The notes beneath the pieces are model-generated. The model was not told where the DNA came from. It saw only the letters and a list, made by a program, of their open reading frames with translations, and made no database searches. Source: Bradysia coprophila (lineage: Eukaryota; Arthropoda; Insecta; Diptera; Sciaridae). Taken from it: 64,000 nt of DNA. Shown here in pieces: positions 59,903 to 64,000 of the stretch (its first letter is position 1; the number at the start of each line of letters is the position of its first letter). Position numbers and translations under genes: made by a program. The stretch covers positions 930,001-994,000 of the forward strand of contig NW_023503632.1 of the NCBI RefSeq assembly GCF_014529535.1. Direction: 5' to 3'.

Positions 59903-61111
59903 ATGACAAGAAATTCGACAGTTAGAAATTTTAGTTTTTGTTGTGCGGTTGCAGTAAGTTCTTTGGTTTTAATTCAAGCGAGAATCAGTGATAACGCAAA
60001 TGCCTTGACCATTAAATGGTACGACAACATAACTGCCGATACAGTTCAAACTGACCGCAGTTCTGATCCAACGAAACACCTGGCGGAATCGACCCAACTT
60101 TACACGAAGATTAACGGTTCGCTGTTGTTACAAGGTACCAATTTCCCGTCGGAATATCCGTATTCCATATCCTGGAGAGAATCGTCCGGATTTGTTGACA
60201 CCGTTTTCTACAGTTATCAGAAGCATCACAATATTATCATACGGCCAGATGATGTGTGGACGGCAATTATGGTCCAATTCTCGTTGTACGTAAATGCCAA
60301 TGCTAGGGCACTGCGCCCTTCCTTCGTCAATTTCTACGGAAAGAAGGGAATGGTCGTGCAATTTTTTGGACCAGTCGACAAGATACCAATCAGTAGATTT
60401 ATAGATCGAATCGTGAATCTGATCGACGAAAATATCAATCCATGGATTTCCAGTTGGATTATGCCAAATTTTACAACAACAACACAGAATGATAGACTGA
60501 CCGCCGGTGCAGCTCTGATGGCAACAGTGCAAAATTATTACGAATACAATTTAGAATCAATTTTGTGTGGCATACCCGAGGTGACCATTTTAGGCGACGT
60601 GAACGATTGGAAGGATATTCGTCAGCGAGTGGTGAAACTCAAAGAATTCGAACTGAACGGTCGCGACATATTATATTCGTGGTCAACGATGCTCGTGCGC
60701 ATTTTGGACGAATTTGTGCGAGTAAAAGAAGGTTTCCGAAAGGATGATGAATTTTGGAGACAAGCAATCCGCATCGACTACAGTACTGTGACGGTGGAAT
60801 GCACACTCGTAGACAAGACCTACCTCAACGGATGGATCACAGCCTTCAGTGCTTTTGACGAGTCAGGCAATTGGAACGGAGATAAGAAAATTGGTAACTC
60901 CGCTGAATGGCTCCGAATAGCCACCGATAAAATTACTCCTGGGGTTGTACATGTTCCCATTCAAATTTATGACGAATATGCCAGGCCTGCCCAGCGGTAC
61001 TACACTGGAGCAATAATAAGGGAGGGACTAATCGATTCTTTTCGCGATTTTTTGTCAAATATCAGCAGAAATACGAAAAATAAGAAAGTCGTACATCGGG
61101 CATTCTCATAA
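59903..61111 (+). CDS. Intronless secreted DUF4419-type protein
   Basis: A single exon of 402 residues, starting at the ATG two codons after an in-frame GTG. Residues about 8-28 (FCCAVAVSSLVLI) form a signal peptide. The segment HHNIIIRPDDVWTAIMVQF near residue 108, with the following NANARALRPSFV, matches the signature of the DUF4419 family, known mainly from fungi and scattered in other eukaryotes. The region ILCGIPEVTILGDVNDWKDI and the late WITAFSAFD/WNGD-type segments also fit that family. Biochemical function is unknown. Absence of introns, a family mostly outside animals, and an added signal peptide with its own TATA promoter suggest gain from a fungus followed by adaptation, but that is inference. 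It is flanked by spacer DNA on both sides. Confidence 0.78.
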   Translation: MTRNSTVRNFSFCCAVAVSSLVLIQARISDNANALTIKWYDNITADTVQTDRSSDPTKHLAESTQLYTKINGSLLLQGTNFPSEYPYSISWRESSGFVDTVFYSYQKHHNIIIRPDDVWTAIMVQFSLYVNANARALRPSFVNFYGKKGMVVQFFGPVDKIPISRFIDRIVNLIDENINPWISSWIMPNFTTTTQNDRLTAGAALMATVQNYYEYNLESILCGIPEVTILGDVNDWKDIRQRVVKLKEFELNGRDILYSWSTMLVRILDEFVRVKEGFRKDDEFWRQAIRIDYSTVTVECTLVDKTYLNGWITAFSAFDESGNWNGDKKIGNSAEWLRIATDKITPGVVHVPIQIYDEYARPAQRYYTGAIIREGLIDSFRDFLSNISRNTKNKKVVHRAFS

Positions 61112-61822
61112 TATTGTCATATTTAAAAGATTTTACAAAAAGAAAATCGATGAAAATAGCACTTCCCACTCAATTTCACACCCAAATCACATCCACCTTG
61201 AACTTAGTCGAATATGGTTTAACGAAGAGAATCGTCGTTAAAGTCGTTAATCGTAACATGAGTACTGTTTTTGAAACGTCAAATCACCAAAGCAAAAATT
61301 TAGTGTCGGTTGTGAAAAATGTAATAATTTCGGTGATTTCGATGTGATTTAAATCAGATTTGGTGCGGAAATGTGCTTTTTGTGTTTTTTTAACATTACA
61401 ATCAACGGTTTACTTTAAATATTCATCAAAGCAAACGAATTTATGAAAAATTTATGGTGACCAATCATGTAAACAAACAACAATATTGTCGTTTGGTGTG
61501 ATGTGAGGTTCAAAAGGGATGACCCAGTAGAAATAAAATGTCGGCGGTAATCTTAAAAATTACGTTTTAGCGGAAACGCTTTAGTTTAAATGTGTGAACG
61601 TTTCCGGTGAAATAAATTAGTTCGAAAGTATACACTATTGAGGAGCTTTACGATAACACCTTTAGTTAGAGGGGTGTCACATCCCTTATTACTGGACATA
61701 TGGGACATTCAGTGAAATTTGACGAAATTACGTTGCAACCGTTAAGTGGATGGGCAATTGCAATCACAAGCACACCGCCAGACTATTTAGCGTATAAGAA
61801 AAGACCGAAATTCGCAGCCCTT

Positions 61823-61869
61823 GAAGAAGAAGAAGAAGAAGAAGAAGAAGAAGAAGAAGAAGAAGAAGA
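61823..61869. repeat. (GAA)n microsatellite
   Basis: About 15 uninterrupted GAA units. It is not preceded by RTE sequence, so it is not a retrotransposon tail. Confidence 0.9.
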
Positions 61870-62111
61870 CGTAACAATTTTGGATTAAAGTTATGAGCAA
61901 AAATGTTGCGTTGGTTCTGCCACAAATTTTTTTTTATTTTCTTTCACTGTTTGCAGTTCCTGTATACAGATTCAGTTTAATGCTTAGTTTCCTCTTACCA
62001 AAAAAGTACTCCGTGTGAGACAAAATTGAATTTTTTCAATTTTTTCTTTGTTTGACAGCTTGCTCTCTTACGGAGTACTTTTTGTTGAGTGGAGTGGACA
62101 CTTAACAGACT

Positions 62112-62640
62112 AGTCTGGGTTCTTATGTCGAAAAAAAAGCGTTCTGCTCGATTTAGAACTTTTTACATTTTTAACGACGGAATATGATTGGAGGGCGAAA
62201 CCTTACGAACTAAAGCTCTTTCTTGGATGAAATAACGGTAAAAACCGGTTTTAGTGTAAAATTTAAAAGTGTAACATCTCCGTCAAAACAACTTTTTCTT
62301 GGAAAAATCACTGGGTTCCCTAAAAAGTGTATTTTTGAGCTCAGTTTCCCTGGCCATTTCGAAATCAAATTTGACGTTAGGGGTTGGAAAGCTGGTGACT
62401 AGTACGTTCAGATCTAGCTGACCTTTAAATCTCTGGTCCAACCATCAAAACATATTTAGTTTTAACGGAGATATATCACTTTTAAGTTTCACATTAAAAC
62501 CGGTTTTTACTGTTATTTACCGGTTCAAAACACTCAAGAAAAAAAACTTAGTTCGGGAAGGTTCACCCCAATCATATCCCGTCGTCTAAAATCAAAAACG
62601 TTCTAAATCGATCAGGATGACATAAGAACCCGGACTAAAG
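62112..62640. repeat. Inverted-repeat element related to the one in ABHD17 intron 2
   Basis: AGTCTGGGTTCTTATGTCG at the left and GACATAAGAACCCGGACT at the right face each other. Internal sequence (AACGGTAAAAACCGGTTTTA and CAAATTTGACGTTAGGG) matches the element at 25085-26125. Confidence 0.6.
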
Positions 62641-62669
62641 AGGGTAGTGAAAAAAAGCTGCCATTTCCA

Positions 62670-63603
62670 TCACTTCTTGTCGACCTTCTTCACAATAATA
62701 TGCAGACCGTCTTCAATTGGTAAAAGCACACTCTGGATACGGGGGTTGGTAGATGCCATTTTATTCAGTTTGTCGATGGCTGTGCCACACTCGTCTTTCT
62801 CGTTTTTCAAAACGCTTTCACCAAAAAATGCCTAAAGAAGTAAAAGGAAGTTCAATCTGTGCAATTTCTGAAATCTTAACTATGAATATGGCAAGCCCTT
62901 GGCTCCAGCATGGGCTGTTAGATCCATCATCAATAATTTCTCACATTATCAACGGCAATCACTCCTCCAGGCCGTACAAGCTGAAGACACAATAAGTAGT
63001 AATTTGGGTAGTCCGATTTGTTGGCGTCTATGAAAGCAAAATCGAATGCTTCCGATTGTCCCGACCCGATGAGGTCGTGAAGTGTTTGCATGGCCGGCTG
63101 AATGCGCACATCGATTTTATGCGCAACACCAGACTATATAATAAACAATTTCAGGACTAGAAATTAGTCTGACTCTAAAATGGTATATTGCTCGCTTGAG
63201 ATCAGTTCTACCTTCTCAATGATCTTTTTTCCGAAACTATTGTACTCATCCTCTCGGACATCCATTGAAATAACTTTACCGTCAGCCGGAATGGCTAACG
63301 CCCACGTCAGCGCACTGACACCGGTAAATAAGCCGATATCCAACACATTTTTGGCTTGAATCATTTCAATCAGTGCTGTACATGTTTGAAGTACTCCTCT
63401 AGCACCAATGACGAGACCAAATGGATGTTTCAATGATAGCTGAAACGTTTGAATGATGAACTAAGGTACTAAGACTCTACACTACACCAACCAATGACTT
63501 ATACCTCCATCAACTCTTCTACGTGCTCATTGAGTTTTGTTGAATGGTCCAATGCGTATTGTATTCGCGGTGTGATAAAACGGAAGCTTTTGAACGTATC
63601 CAT
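62670..63603 (-). CDS. SAM-dependent O-methyltransferase (caffeoyl-CoA OMT/COMT-like)
   Basis: Four exons (63603-63505, 63439-63212, 63133-62945 and 62831-62670) join in phase to 678 nt and 225 residues. The Methyltransf_3 family moves a methyl group from S-adenosylmethionine to catechol-type hydroxyls using a divalent metal. The SAM-binding motif VLDIGLFTGVSALTWALA lies near residue 60, DVREDE follows as the acidic loop, FIDANKSDYPNYY near residue 146 carries the metal-binding Asp and Asn, and GGVIAVDN precedes the last exon. The product ends in HIIVKKVDKK. No signal peptide, so a cytosolic enzyme. The natural substrate is unknown. The frame at 63619-63846 upstream is not in continuity with it and is probably 5' flank. 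Confidence 0.92.
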
Positions 63604-64000
63604 TTCCTGGTTTCTTTTCTAATCGTTCGTCTCAGCGTAAATCTCACTTGTGAATAAGACTGAAAATTGTGTGGCGATATTTTGCGCACTGACAATCATT
63701 TTAACTAGAAAAATCGGTGCGGCTGTGTTAATACCTGTGAAACAACAGATGTTTTCGACTGACGTTATCACACAGTAGTTATCACATAATTTACTTGTTT
63801 CAGTTTGGCTTTGTTGTGTGCAATTAATCGATTTGTAAAGAATCAAAATTTTTCTACCTCTCCGCTGGGCATTATCTTTGTCTGATTTATGTGTATTACT
63901 GGTTGCTATATGCTATAACTACAGTTTCTATTCTGAGCTCGATTCAACCTGGGAATGAGAACCTGGTAACATATTTCACTAAACTATCACCATTGCTCGG

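Larger units (their letters stand above)
61112..62669. other. Spacer with GAA microsatellite and inverted-repeat element
   Basis: AATAAA at 61611-61616 could serve the gene upstream. A (GAA)n tract lies at 61823-61869; the Glu-rich frame over it is a by-product. An element at 62112-62640 follows. No gene. Confidence 0.55.

Noticed and set aside
61700-61888. Frame ending in a poly-Glu run
   Set aside because: The run is the (GAA)n microsatellite; no other support.

Overview
The window reads as nuclear DNA from an insect, most likely a dipteran. The genes are split by mostly short (about 50-70 bp) GT-AG introns, single-copy animal genes (Vps51, ABHD17, Nedd1) read cleanly across 3-13 exons, one gene has an arthropod-type TATA/TCAGT promoter, and the AT-rich spacers are packed with inverted-repeat elements. 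A fungus-gnat type fly is a guess from the overall look, not something the sequence proves.

Layout: 1-2.5 kb is a foldback-type repeat. 2.66-5.78 kb is one intronless gene for a secreted beta-propeller protein with a possible aerolysin-like C-terminus. 5.8-7.3 kb is repeat. 7.37-9.26 kb is a 5'-truncated RTE-like retrotransposon. 10.06-11.74 kb (minus) and 19.93-22.27 kb (plus) are two related flavin monooxygenases, divergently arranged around 8 kb of repeats that include a near-perfect 1.6 kb palindrome. 22.30-27.76 kb (minus) is ABHD17, followed in the same frame by a long open extension lying behind two stop codons. 31.07-38.14 kb (plus) is a Nedd1/Grip71-type WD40 gene; its 5.2 kb intron holds a complete seven-exon aminotransferase on the other strand and a second RTE copy. 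38.41-42.83 kb (minus) is Vps51 with 13 exons. 45.17-45.53 kb is a small ISG12/IFI27-like gene. 45.7-52.1 kb is repeat. 52.76-56.18 kb (minus) is a secreted-protein gene of unknown family, split by a third RTE copy with a 9-bp target duplication. 59.90-61.11 kb is an intronless secreted DUF4419-type gene with its own promoter. 62.67-63.60 kb (minus) is a small-molecule O-methyltransferase.

The genes do not form a pathway. Housekeeping trafficking and centrosome genes (Vps51, ABHD17, Nedd1) sit beside detoxification-type enzymes (two FMOs, the O-methyltransferase, the aminotransferase) and unusual intronless secreted genes that could have been acquired horizontally. The strongest points for follow-up are the ABHD17 extension, the propeller protein, the RTE-interrupted secreted gene, and the young palindrome. 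Exon boundaries were worked out by hand from splice dinucleotides, phase and family knowledge; every multi-exon model given sums to a whole number of codons unless stated.
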